NCBI GenBank assembly: GCA_022559845.1
Contig: CM040121.1
Span: 506,830,566 to 506,894,565, forward strand
Direction of reading: 5' to 3'
Source of the DNA: Amorphophallus konjac
Taxonomy: Eukaryota > Streptophyta > Magnoliopsida > Alismatales > Araceae
DNA: 64,000 bases
Part shown: piece by piece, positions 1-10,090 of the stretch
How the letters are laid out: the number at the start of each line of letters is the position of its first letter
How positions within the stretch are numbered: position 1 is the first letter of the stretch
Position numbers and translations under genes: made by a program
The notes under the pieces: model-generated
Database searches by the model: none
Told to the model about the DNA's origin: nothing
What the model saw: the letters and a program-made list of their open reading frames with translations, nothing else

Positions 1-1298
1 TCCGATGGCCGATTGAGTCCCTCCTTCTTTGAGATGATAGCTCACTGGACGTAGTTTCTGCCCTCCGAAAATGGCGCTCAGATCCTTCACGAGCGGGCCG
101 TGGTAGCTTCTACTTTCAGCTTCAGGTCTTCAGACAGGGGCAGATTGCGCAGTTGGACGAGATCCTCGACTCCGAACAGCTCCGGACTCGGATGGATGCG
201 GGACCACCACCGTTGGAAAGCTAACTCGATGACGCTTCCGAAGATGTACGATAGATCACCAGGAGCCCTCAGGAGACGACGGGGTGCCCTCTGCAACCTG
301 CTGCCAATCTGCAACCGGTGACCTGGCCTGAACCTGAAAATGCAAATTGCTATAGGTGAAAGGTGTAGTTGGGGAAATGGGGTGGAAGGTGTGTCTAGTG
401 GCTATGGGAGGGAGATGTGAGGTGTTTAGGGGTTGTGAGAGCTGTGGGGGAATGAAGGGTGGGGGTGAAATGGCTGGAGAGGGCTGTGAGATGAGTGGAG
501 GGAAGGTGGAGCTCTTGGTGTGCAAGGGGAGAGCAAGGGAGAGGGGGGGCGACCTTTGGCTAGTATGGGGAAGGGGGGTGTGACCTTGGGTGGTTAGGGA
601 GGTGGGGAGATGGAAGGGCACTGCCCTAGGGAGTGGGAAATTCGAAATTGGGCTTAGGGAAGAGCCCCTTCAACCTTGGGGAGAGGAAGGGGTGCTTAGG
701 AAGTGGTGTTGGGTAGGTGGTAGTTGGGTGGTGGGGCTTGGATTGGTGGAACTCCCTTGGGACAAGGTGAGGAGTAAAGATGGGTTATGGGAAGTTGTGG
801 GGAAGTTAAGGGAGGTAGGTGGGGGTTGGATGTGGTTGGGAGGGGGAGGAGAGAGAGAGGGGTTCGCCCCCTTCTTGAAGAGAGAGATAATGAGAGAGAA
901 TTGAGAGAGATAATGAGAGGGAATAGAGGAGGTGGAAATGCTATTTCAATATTCATCCAAAAGTGATTACATGGAGAGAGATGGGGCCTATTTATAGGTA
1001 ACCACTCTTTACATGACCAAAATGACCCTGACATTAAGACAAAAGACCCAACAAGTCCTAGACTCAACCCATTAGGCCCACACTAAGGTACTAAGGCCCA
1101 ATTACACAAAATAAGAGAAATAGACTAGAACACCATGACTCAATAAAAGAAAGTACATAAGATAAGACTCAATAAAATGAAAATACATAAGATGGGATCA
1201 TGGAAAAGGAAGATAACATGTAGAGATCACAGCCTTCCCATATCCAAAAGTGTGCAGGCAACCCGAGCTAGAGGGAGTGTCGTGAGATGCCCTCATCA
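1..1298 (-). mobile_element. Partial LTR related to family B, reverse orientation
   Basis: Read on the minus strand, this starts at 1298 with TGATGAGGGCATC, close to the TGATGGGGACATC that opens the family B LTR at 48885. The order of landmarks is also the same: an AT-rich opening, a TATA box (minus strand, 990-997), a pyrimidine-rich leader (seen as the GA-rich tract 360-910 on +), then a GC-richer block at 1-320. That block resembles 49850-50080 in translation, for example SRPTAQ and a VHL/IH..K motif. The copy is clearly diverged from the complete element. It is cut by the window start, so it could be a 5' or a 3' LTR. Purine-heavy sequence just outside it (AAGGTAAGGAGATAGA on minus) could be a polypurine tract. 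ORFs in the tract are low-complexity artefacts. Confidence 0.7.
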
Positions 1299-1868
1299 AA
1301 ATTCTATCTCCTTACCTTGATTCTTTACGAGCCAAAAGTAAGGGTCACTCAGTTCGGAACTAGGTCCTATTTATAGGGTTTTGAAGATTAGATCGATTCT
1401 AGAGTCCTTAATTGCCAGAACCTAATCCCTAAGAGTCCTTAGTAATGTTATAAACTATCCCAAGTCGATCTCTTGTAGATAAGATCCCAAAGTTCTAATC
1501 TTTTTGCTCGTTCTTTCATTCACGGAACTGTCAGGGTGTAACGCATCAGTCTAGGTGCGTTACATTCATGTGGCGGTTGTACGACAGACTGTTACATACA
1601 ACGTGGGCAGAATTTCAAATTAATAAAACTCTTTTATTTGTTTATCCAATATAATTATCTATAAAATAGTATTTATCCTTAGAATACGTGAATAGGCTAA
1701 ATAACCTTCTAGAATATAGGCAAAACTTAATGGGCTTGGTCCTTAGACCTTTTGGATCTTGTTTAAATAGGCTAGGTTAATTATTTGACATAATTGGGCC
1801 TTATAAATTCCAAAAAAAAATTCTATAAATAATCCAGAAGTTATTACATAAATTCTGGGGCACTACAC
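1299..1868 (-). mobile_element. LTR fragment, chromovirus-like, reverse orientation
   Basis: On the minus strand this AT-rich block begins TGTAGTGCCCCAGAATTTATG, the style of start seen in the gypsy LTRs at 20230, 30871 and 42410 (TGTAAxxCCC). It runs to a TATA box (minus strand, 1369-1375) and a short leader, and then stops abruptly where the family B LTR begins. No coding sequence is visible. It sits directly against the gag remnant of the Tat element, so the likely history is a reverse-oriented insertion into Tat gag that was later interrupted by family B. No target-site duplication could be matched, because the other end lies outside the window. Confidence 0.5.
1537..1564. repeat. Short inverted repeat in LTR fragment
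   Basis: TGTAACGCA (1537-1545) and TGCGTTACA (1556-1564) are perfect 9-base arms around a 10-base loop. The CGTTACA arm resembles the terminal bases of several plant gypsy LTRs, so this could mark an internal LTR end or a tiny secondary insertion. Confidence 0.6.
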
Positions 1869-2661
1869 TCTCCCACTCGATAGCTACATCCTGTGGGAAG
1901 AAATGCAGAAACGAGCCCGTCTCAGAATTTGGGTCCAAGAGATGATCCAAAAGCTCAAGAACGGCGAAGGACTCGTGATCCCTGACGAGCTCTCCTTGTG
2001 CTATAAAGATGAGGAGATTACCACAGAGCAGCTGGAAGAAATGCTCTGATGCTGCACCTGCAATATGGTGGCCATCCCACCTCCCGACAATATCAACGCT
2101 TCTCGGCGGGGCGAGCCAGTGGCCTCCCAGACAAGACAAAGGGCTACCGCCCCTCTTGGGCTACAGCCAACTCTAGAACACACCCGACGCGGCCGAGGCC
2201 GTGGCCGGGGACGTGGTAGAGGCCGTGGGAGAACTCCCGAGCTACCCCTCTCTCCGTCCACCTTCGATCCGGAGCGAGTTATCCTCTTTCGAGGAGAGGA
2301 ACCAGCTCCCATTCTGAAAGTAGAAATTCGAGGCGGACCCAGCATCTTCGATCCTTCCGGCAGCAAAGAGGCTACTTCCATCCTCCCAGTCCCTGCACCA
2401 GTACCAACTTCCACAGCAGAGCAAGCGGAATCGTCCAGCAAGGACGAGCCAGCCCACCAGTCACCCCAAGAGGAGCTGTCATTGGCATCCCTGTTCCAAG
2501 AGCCCGCTGGTGATCAAGGTCGATCTGGTCCTAGTGATAAGGGCAAGGCAGTGCAACTTCCCGATGGGGAACAGCACGGCAGCTCGCAGAAGGTTCAACC
2601 TGACATACTACATTCTCTGGAGGATGCTCAAGCCTGAGTTGACCGGAAGGTCCTCCACCAG
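1869..2661 (+). pseudogene. gag: gag C-terminal remnant with Gly-Arg repeat (Tat element)
   Basis: The frame is open from before the ATG at 1903 and is shared with the downstream protease. Visible parts are a helical, charged stretch (KRARLRIWVQEMIQKLKNG), a stop at 2047, an arginine-glycine repeat at about 2188-2232 and an acidic, proline-rich linker to a stop at 2635. The RG repeat looks like a nucleic-acid-binding tail. No CCHC zinc knuckle is seen. The N-terminal capsid part is missing because the element is interrupted at 1868. Assignment as gag rests mainly on position ahead of the protease. Confidence 0.55.
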
Positions 2662-3819
2662 ATGAAGCGCTTCCCCGCCAGCATCTCAATTTGGGAAGCC
2701 ATCGCTTGGAGTATGGATCTGAGGGAGACCCTTATCAAAATACTCCAAGAGCCAGAAGTTTATGATGCGCATGCTGCGGAAATGAAAGCGGCTGCCTATG
2801 GGGCCTTCGCAGCCACCATCACCTTCACGGAGAAAGACATGATGCTTTCTCTTCCGTGCCACAACCGTCCTCTCTATATGAACGGGAAGATCAATAGACA
2901 TGATGTGAACCGGATCCTGGTGGACGCTGGTGCCGCTGTTAACATCATGCTGCTCAAGACATTCAAGTCTCTATATTTGACCCCATACCTCCAGAAGGTC
3001 CAGGCGGTCAAGATATCCAGCTTCAACCAGAACACCGAGGACGTCCTCGGTCGGGTAGATGTCGATCTGGTGCTCGATGATTTCACCTCGAAGGTGACAT
3101 TCTACATCATCGACTCCAACATGTCTTATAAGATGCTATTGGGCAGACCCTGGCTTCATGAAAACTGGGTCATCCCATCGACTCTCCACCAATGCATCAA
3201 GTATGCCAAGGACGGAGAGCAACACAAGGTCTTTGCAAACCTGTCGCCATTTACACCAGCAGAATGCAACCTAGTCGACGCTGCGCTCTACTTCAAGGGG
3301 ATTAGTCCGTACCCCATGATCAAAAGTAAAAGTAACGGTTGGCTCTTAGAGGAAGATGATGATGACCTCTTCTCTATTGACGAGGAAAAGGCCAAGCTCT
3401 ACCGGCTGCGTCTCAGCTCCAAGTCAACCTCAGATCGCCCTGAGAGGCGCCAGATCGACTTCGAGGCTAATCTCATTAGCCGGGCTATCGACAAGAGTAT
3501 ATGCCTGCCACCAGATTGCATCCAGCTCCCGTGTGCATCCGAGGAGCACAACGTCGAGTCGCTGACAACATTCATTGTCACCTTCAAGCGACAACGTCGG
3601 AACAAGAAGAAGGCTAACAGGGACAAACCTATTGTTTTCTACAAAGGAGACATGGTCCCTCAAGCCCCGCCAGATGACGACTTCAGCTGGTCTAGGCGAG
3701 CCGATGATACCCATGAGGCAGTTCAGGTGTGGGGCGACCTGTCGCCGCATATTCAAGAGATGTGTTTGAAACAACACATTCCCCTGTGGCAGACCTCTGC
3801 CCAACAAAGATACTTCTGA
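2662..3819 (+). pseudogene. Retropepsin-like aspartic protease (Tat element)
   Basis: This would cleave the polyprotein. The active-site region reads ILVDAGAAVNIM (about 2914-2949), where most gypsy proteases have D-S/G-G-A. The downstream block VTFYIIDSNMSYKMLLGRPW followed by a PSTLHQC motif is typical of proteases of the Tat/Ogre type. An acidic run (EEDDDDLFSIDEE) and a basic KRQRRNKKKANR segment follow, as a linker. The stop at 3817 is in frame with coding sequence on both sides. It is continuous in frame with the gag remnant upstream and RT downstream, as expected for a single gag-pol polyprotein. Confidence 0.75.
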
Positions 3820-4497
3820 CGACTATGGGACCCTTCCCAGGTCTGGGGGCAACCCTCGTCCTTTCACAAGGATACCAGGGGGCTTGGCTATGACCAGAAC
3901 CTAGACTTCCACGTCCACTACGCAGTTAACGTCGTAGGCTTGGCACTACCAGCCGACAACCAAGCAAGAGTCGAAGATAAATTCGACAGCTCCGGAGATG
4001 AGGGAGAGGAAATCTTGATCCCGACCTTCGCCAAAGCCGGAACCCCAGCTCAAGATGTTGGGGAGCTTTCTTCGCCTCCCTGCCGAGACAAAGGAGCAGA
4101 AGAAGCGTCTCCGGTCTCTCAATTAGTCGAGGGACCTGAGTCGATAAACCCTCCTGAGGGGCAGGACCTCGCTGGCCCTAGCTGCGAGAGATGGTCAGCT
4201 TCACCAGGCAACCCTGAGGAGACCTCAGCAACTCCAGTTGACGACTGTCGGCCTAAGGCCGGCGGCCCAGATTAATCCCCGGTGGATTCTTGTGACAACC
4301 ACTCTCCGGTCCCTTCCGCATCAATCGGTGGCTTCGAGAACGAAGAAATACCCGAAGTCGACACTGATGATGTGGATTTCATCGACCTCCAACCGGCTCC
4401 TCCCGAGCTAGAGGATGGCGGCCAGGCGACCGTCGATGATCTCATGGAGATAAACCTGAGCGACGATGTAGCCCCTTAGCCTACATTCATCAGTGCC
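3820..4497 (+). pseudogene. Protease-RT linker of the Tat polyprotein
   Basis: Acidic, proline- and serine-rich linker in the same frame as protease and RT. It holds in-frame stops at 4273 (TAA) and 4477 (TAG). No fold is recognised. The start (LWDPSQVWG, GLGYD) has the look of a conserved pre-RT motif, and the rest is low in structure. Such linkers are usual in Tat and Ogre elements. Confidence 0.6.
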
Positions 4498-5394
4498 CTC
4501 CTCACCGAGGCAGAGAAGCAGAACTACCAGCAACTCCTGCTCGAGTTCAAGGACTGCTTCGCATGGACATACAAGGAGATGCCAGGACTAGACCCCTCCG
4601 TAGCGGAGCATGATCTAGCCGTTTCTCCCTTGATTGCTCCGGTCATGCAACCACAGCGACGCATGCGTCACGAGTTGGAGCTCTAGGTCTCGGCCGAAGT
4701 CCGCAAAATGGCGGAGGTCGACTTCATCGAGCCGTGCATCTACCCGATCTGGCTCGCCAATATAGTCCCAGTCAAGAAGAAGAATGGTCAAGTCCGCATC
4801 TGCGTCGACTTTCGAGACCTCAACAAAGCCTATCCCAAGGACGACTTCCCAGTTCCAATTACTGAAACGATGGTCGATATGACCACCGGTCATGAAGCCC
4901 TGTCATTCATGGACAGGTCGTCCGGTTATAATCAAATCCAGATGTCCCTCAAAGATAAGAATCACACAGCCTTCAGATCCCCCAAGGGGATTTTCAACTA
5001 CAAGTGCATGCCCTTTGGTTTGAAAAATGTCGGTGGTACTTACCAAAGGGCTATGACCAAAATATTCGACGAGATGCTGCACAACACCATCGAATGCTAT
5101 GTCGACGACCTAGTCGTCAAGACCAAAAGGCGCGAAGACCATTTGCACGACCTTCGCCAAGTCTTCGAGCGTCTCCGGCAATGTGGGCTCAAGATGAACC
5201 CCATGAAATGTGCCTTCGGCGTATCCAATGGCAAATTTCTCGATTTCGTTGTCAAGTACCGAGGAATCGAGGTGGATCCCAGCAAGATCAAAGCGATCCG
5301 GGAGCTTCCACCACCCAGCAACATCACTGAACTTAGGTCCTTCCAAGGGAGGCTGACCTACATTCGGAGGTTTATCTCTAACCTCTCCGGTTGA
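4498..5394 (+). pseudogene. Reverse transcriptase (Tat element)
   Basis: All core RT motifs are present: VPVKKKNGQVRICVDFRDLNKAYPKD, written here as motif landmarks VKKKNG and CVDFRDLNKA; SFMDRSSGYNQI with the first catalytic Asp; MPFGLKN; the catalytic YVDD at 5098-5109; and the FLDFVV/IEVDPSKI thumb region. The lead-in LLTEAEKQNYQQLL to PGLDPSVAEHDL is the usual pre-RT helix. YVDD followed by LVVK is characteristic of Tat/Ogre rather than chromoviruses, which have YIDD. Premature stops lie at 4684 and 5392; no frameshift is seen. Confidence 0.9.
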
Positions 5395-6039
5395 TGCGCG
5401 CCTTTCAGCAAGCTGATGAAGAAAGATGCCCCATTCACATGGGACTCGGAATGCCATGCGGATTTCAAGAAAATCAAGGAGTACCTCCTTACTCCCCCAG
5501 TCCTAGGAGCACCAGTCAAGGGTAAACCCCTCATCCTTTACATTGCTACCATGGACGCTTCGCTAGGAGCTCTGTTGGCGCAGATCAATGAAGAAGGTAA
5601 AGAGCAGCCCCTCTATTACCTCAGCCAGAAACTAATCGGTGCCGAGTACCGCTACTCCCCCATGGAGAAGGTCTACTTGGCATTAGTGTTCGCAGTTAAG
5701 AAGCTACGGCATTACCTCCTGTCCCACCAAGTCGAGCTTATCTCCAAGCACGACCCTCTGAAGTATCTCCTTCGACGGCCTGTCCTCTCAGGCAGATTAG
5801 GGAGGTGGGCTCTCTTGTTGATGGAGTACGACATTACCTATGTCCCCAGAAAAGTAATCAAAGGACAGGGTATGGCTGAATTCTTGACAGCCCATCCAGT
5901 GCCAGATGATTCACCCTTCAACTCGGAGCTCTCAGACGAGGAGTCCCTAGCTACTCAATCACAACCACCAGTTGAACAGAGCGGAGATATCTTGCATTAT
6001 TGGCAGCCAAGTGCTCTTACAGCCAGCATACCTTGCTAG
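5395..6039 (+). pseudogene. Ribonuclease H, first copy (Tat element)
   Basis: This is the RNase H that normally follows gypsy RT and removes RNA from the RNA-DNA hybrid. Acidic residues appear in the expected places: TMDASLGALL (Asp), SPMEKVYLAL (Glu) and SKHDPLKYLL (Asp). The pre-domain sequence APFSKLMKKDAPFTWD is typical. It is in frame with RT and ends at a premature stop at 6037, after which a second, different RNase H begins. Confidence 0.85.
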
Positions 6040-6480
6040 GAGCTCTACTTCGATGGTGCTTCCCGAGGGATCACCCGGAGCAACAAGGATCCAGCCACCA
6101 CGGAAGGTGCTAGCATTGTTTTCCTGACCCCTCAAGGCGGAGTTCTGTACAACTCTTGCGCCCTCATGAAATCCCTGACCAACAATGAAGCCGAATACGA
6201 AGCTCTACTCATTGGGCTCCAGATGGCTCTCCACATGAACATTAAATGCCTTAAAGCCTACGGAGACTCCCAGCTGATAGTCTGATAGGTCCTCGGCATC
6301 TATGACGTGCAGAAGCCAGAGTTGGTTCCATACCACACCGCCGTCACCAGATTAACCCAGAAGTTCTATTTCTTTGAAATAGATCACATTCCCAGAAGCA
6401 GCAACGCTCAGGCGGATGCCTTAGCAAAATTGGCAGCGGCCATCAAGCTTCCGCCCGAGGGTGAGGTCGACATCGTCATC
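6040..6480 (+). pseudogene. Archaeal-type RNase H, second copy (Tat element)
   Basis: The segment opens ELYFDGASRG with the first catalytic Asp. It continues through NNEAEYEALL (Glu), AYGDSQLIV (Asp) and RSSNAQADALAKLA (Asp), the D-E-D-D order of archaeal-type RNase H. The presence of this domain directly before integrase is known in plants for the Tat lineage and is the main reason for that assignment. Two adjacent stops (6283 TGA, 6286 TAG) fall within the domain. Confidence 0.85.
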
Positions 6481-7869
6481 AAGCACAGAAGACTGATGCC
6501 AAGCTCACTCGAAGGCAACACCGGTCTCACCATTTACGAGGTCCACGACCTTGACAAGAGCTCACCTCCAGAAGAAGATGATTGGCGTGCGCCTATCATC
6601 AAATTCAAGAAAGGGTGGCTTCCCCCTGACCGAGCTCAAAGAGTCCAACTACTCCGCCGAGCAACCTCTTACGAGTTGATTGGCGACTCCTTGTATCGGC
6701 TTGTCCATGAGAAGGACAAGTCGGTTCTCCTGAGATGTGTCTCTCTGGCGGAAGCTCGAGCCATCATGCAGGAGGTCCACTCCAGATTGTGCGATGCACA
6801 CTAGGCCGGAGATCAGATGAAGCACAACATCAAGCTCAAAGGTTTCTACTGGCCGACCATGTATGCGGAATGCGTCCAGTATGCCCGTGCATGTCATCAG
6901 TGCCAAGCCTTTGGCCCAGTACCCAGAAAACCTCTTAACCCACTGCGTCCTACGACCCTCACCTAGCCATTCGCTGAGTGGGGCATGGACATCGCGGGGC
7001 CTTTCCCGCCATCTTCCACGGACCATAAATACATTTTGGCCGCCACTGACTACTTCTCTCATTGGGCAGAGGCTCTACCCTTGCGAAAGGTCACCGGCGA
7101 AATTCTTGCTAGGTTTGTCCGACACAACATCATATACCGATTCGGTACTCCCAGTCGCATAGTGTCAGACAACGGGACACCCTTCAAGAATAAGGTCGTA
7201 TACCAGTTAGCGGCCAAATTCCAAATCGGCTGGAGAACCTCTTCGGTCTACAACCCTCAGGCCAATGGCTTAGCGGAAGCCTTCAACAAAACCCTCTGTA
7301 AGCTCCTTGCTAAGGTGGTTAGCCACCGGAAACGTGACTGGGGTGAAAAGGTCTTTGAGGCATTGTGGGCCTACCGGACGGTTTACAAAACCCCCACGGG
7401 GTGCTCGCCATTCTCCCTTGCCTACGGGTCAGAGGCGGTTATCCCCATCGAAGTCCAGCTAGCCTCTTATCGCGTGGCAGTCCACACCGGCCTTGCCAGT
7501 TCTAATGAAAATGAGTACCAGAGAAGGCTAGAAGAGCTCGCCGACCTAGAAGGCAAGCGACTTGAAGCCTACAAACACCTACAAGGATACCAGGCCCGCA
7601 TGGCCCGGGCCTATGATAAGCTCGTCAGGCAGCGAGCTTTCAAGCAAGGCGACCTCGTCATGATCAAGGAAAAAGAGGTCATGGTATGGTGCTCCATTGG
7701 AAAACTGTAGCCAAATTGGCGAGGTCCATACATCATCCAGAATGTCTATGAGGGTGGGGCCTACACGGTTGTTGATCACAAGGGTCACAGACCGTTCCCG
7801 CCTCTCAACGGCAAACACATGAAGCTATATTACACTCCAGAGCATGAGTTCACGCACCAGCCAGACTGA
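6481..7869 (+). pseudogene. Integrase (Tat element)
   Basis: The zinc-binding region has His in VHSRLCDAH and the Cys pair in ACHQCQ (about 6775-6906). The catalytic core follows with WGMDIAGPFP (Asp), SDNGTPF (Asp) and NGLAEAFNKT (Glu). After it come the GYQARMARAYDKLV helix and a C-terminal NWRGPYII/GGAYTV module. Premature stops are at 6802, 6964 and 7708; the natural stop is TGA at 7867-7869. There is no chromodomain, consistent with Tat. Integrase inserts the cDNA into the host genome. Confidence 0.9.
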
Positions 7870-8204
7870 GGCCCACGTCCCAGCTACTACCAATAAGGCC
7901 GATCATCCCCCGTGAAGGATCCCACCGGCCAGTTCTTCCAGTCTTCAATTCCTAGTCAACCAGTCGGCTCGGCTCCTCGGAACAGCCGCCGGGCATCCGT
8001 TGGAACCAGTCTCCTGCCCCCGTTCCTGTCACCACGGGAACACGGACCCTTCTGTACCAGCGCCAGTCTAGCCGCCAGGCTCACAGGTAAGTCAAAAAAA
8101 AAACAACACAATAAAAAAATAGGGTTAAAAATAGAGATGCCCCAACAGACCCAGTCATCCTCACCACGATAGGGCGGTTGGGGGCAAAAAGGCCAATAAG
8201 CTGG
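7870..8204 (+). other. Post-pol spacer, first part
   Basis: No gene is seen. The stretch ends in A-rich sequence (8093-8135) and GGTTAAAAATAGAGAT, which recurs at 8893-8908 as the start of the second hairpin-bearing unit. Confidence 0.5.
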
Positions 8205-9072
8205 CTGAGGTGAAAACTCGAAAGGACGTCTCAGGCAAAATCGGGAAACCCCTCGACGTGAAAACCCGCAAGGGCGCGTCGAAAAAAGTTAAAGGGGGTC
8301 GGCTCTGGCGAAAACCCGAAAGGGCGGTAGAGCCGATAACGAGAAAATCTTCTTCTCCCTATCAGTCAACATGGCCTTCCACCTGTCCTTTGGTGGGCAG
8401 TTAGCCTCCCCCAGAACCAGTCTCCAATCCACTTGCACTGCTACGGCGCAAGCCCTTCGATCCCCAGTTAACCTTGCATTACTCCCGCTCAGCTTGGCCA
8501 ACCTCTGGCCCTCACCTCAATGTCACAGTTCAATCAATCCCTGTAACAGTCAAACTTCCAGTCACCGTCTCGGTAAACCTACATCCCGACACATTCCCAG
8601 ACATTTACTATTCCCTGCCCCCACATCCCACGTATCCAGCAAATCCAGAGCCTTCCAGTTCATCATAATCCTAGTTCCCCATACAACCCCAGATTCACTA
8701 GGTTACAACCCCAGTCAAACCTTGCCATGGCAATGTGGCCTTTCGCCACCATGGCTCAAGAATTTCTATAAAAAAACCCTAAACAGTCGCCGAACAATAT
8801 TCAGCCACCCACACCTTCTAGTCTCAGGTTACGTCCCCTGACAGCAACATGCTATGGACGATAGTCTCAAAAAAAAAGAGAGAAAAAAATGGGGTTAAAA
8901 ATAGAGATACCCTGGCTGCCTCAGTCAACTCCCTCTACGAGACGATTGGGGGTAAAAACTGCCACCAACCCAGCTGAGGTGAAAACCCGAAAGGGCGCCT
9001 CGGGTAAAATTGGGTAACCCCTCGATGTGAAAACCCGCAAGGGCGGTAGAGCTGGTAAAGAGAAAAAAAAAA
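8093..9072 (+). repeat. Two-unit repeat carrying GNRA-loop hairpins
   Basis: A block of about 250 bp at 8093-8345 recurs in shortened form at 8868-9072, about 780 bp downstream. Each carries copies of the core GAAAACCCGnAAGGGCG, where n is A or C. CCC-GAAA-GGG and CCC-GCAA-GGG are 3-bp stems capped by GNRA tetraloops. Around the core are longer outer stems whose sequence differs between copies but stays complementary (hairpins at 8205-8234, 8254-8281, 8300-8335, 8974-9003). The motif lies on the sense side, 3' of pol, so it would be in the genomic RNA. The intervening 8346-8867 has no recognisable gene. Confidence 0.75.
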
Positions 9073-9195
9073 GAAGAACTCTCTCCCTCTCCACTCCTCA
9101 CTCACAAAGCCATCAGCTACGACACATCCCGATGGCGAGCTCAACATCACTTCACAACAATGGTGACCACCACACCCCCAAGGGTCGGTCACCTC

Positions 9196-9595
9196 CAGTC
9201 TCCAGTTTCCAGTCCTCGACTACAACGCTTCCACAGGCCAACCGCCAGTCTCCAGCTTCTAGTTCTCGGCTACAACGCCTTCACAGGCCAGCCGCCAGTC
9301 TCCCGTTTCCAGTCTCGGCTACAACACCTTCACAGGCCAGCCGCTAGTCTCCAGCTTCCAGTTCTCGGCTACAACGCCTTCACAGGCCAGCCGCCGGTCT
9401 CCAGCTTCCAGTTCTCGGCTACAACGCCTTCACAGGCCAGCCGCCAGTCTCCAGCTTCCAGTCCTTGGCTACAACGCCTTCACAGGCCAACCATCAGCCG
9501 CCAGCCCCAGTACCCCGTCTATAACGCCCTTGTAGGCCAGCCACCAATTTTTAACTCCAATCACCGACTGTAACGCCCTTATGGGCCAGCCGCCA
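9196..9595. repeat. Minisatellite with about 50-bp unit, about 8 copies
   Basis: The unit reads roughly GTCTCCAGCTTCCAGT, then TCTCGGCTACAACGCC, then TTCACAGGCCAGCCGCCA. Copies start near 9196, 9249, 9298, 9347, 9397, 9447, 9504 and 9547. The central copies are nearly identical and the last two are worn. Because the unit is not a multiple of three, the ORFs over it change frame from copy to copy, so it is not coding. Confidence 0.85.
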
Positions 9596-10090
9596 TCTCC
9601 TAGTGCCAGTTTCGGTCACAACCCGTCCACGGGTGGACCACTCAACTCCCAGTCTCGCTAGCAGCCCCTGGCTGTGATGCCACCGTCGGGCCGTTCGGCC
9701 AGCTCAGTCCCCATCTCCTCAGTCAAGAAAAGCTACATTACCAGTTAACAACATGCAAACAACTAGCATCCAGTAGCCAGTACCCGATATCCAGTCATAC
9801 TACTCTCCTCACCCAGCCCTTTGCCTCAGCTCCAGACCTGAATAAAAACCCAGTTCGCTGATCCCTATACTGGTACGTGTTAAAACAATCAAGCACGACC
9901 AACAGTAAGTGGCAGCCATCCCTTGTATCCAACCCTGTTCCACAGACTAGGGAGAACAATTCAATGAACAACAACGCAAAAAAATCTGGAATTTGTCATT
10001 GATACTCTATAATAGGAAGCCCAAGACATACCCTTAGGGTAACAAAAGTACACTATCCGGATAACAAAAAGGGGAAGGGAAGTGATACAA
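9596..10090. other. Spacer between minisatellite and antisense gene
   Basis: I see no gene or repeat here. On the minus strand it lies just after the stop of the antisense gene, so any 3' untranslated region and polyadenylation site of that gene should be inside it. Confidence 0.4.

Noticed and set aside
256..904. ORFs in the GA/CT-rich tract near the window start
   Set aside because: Low-complexity translation of a purine-rich tract; matches the leader of the family B LTR, not a gene.
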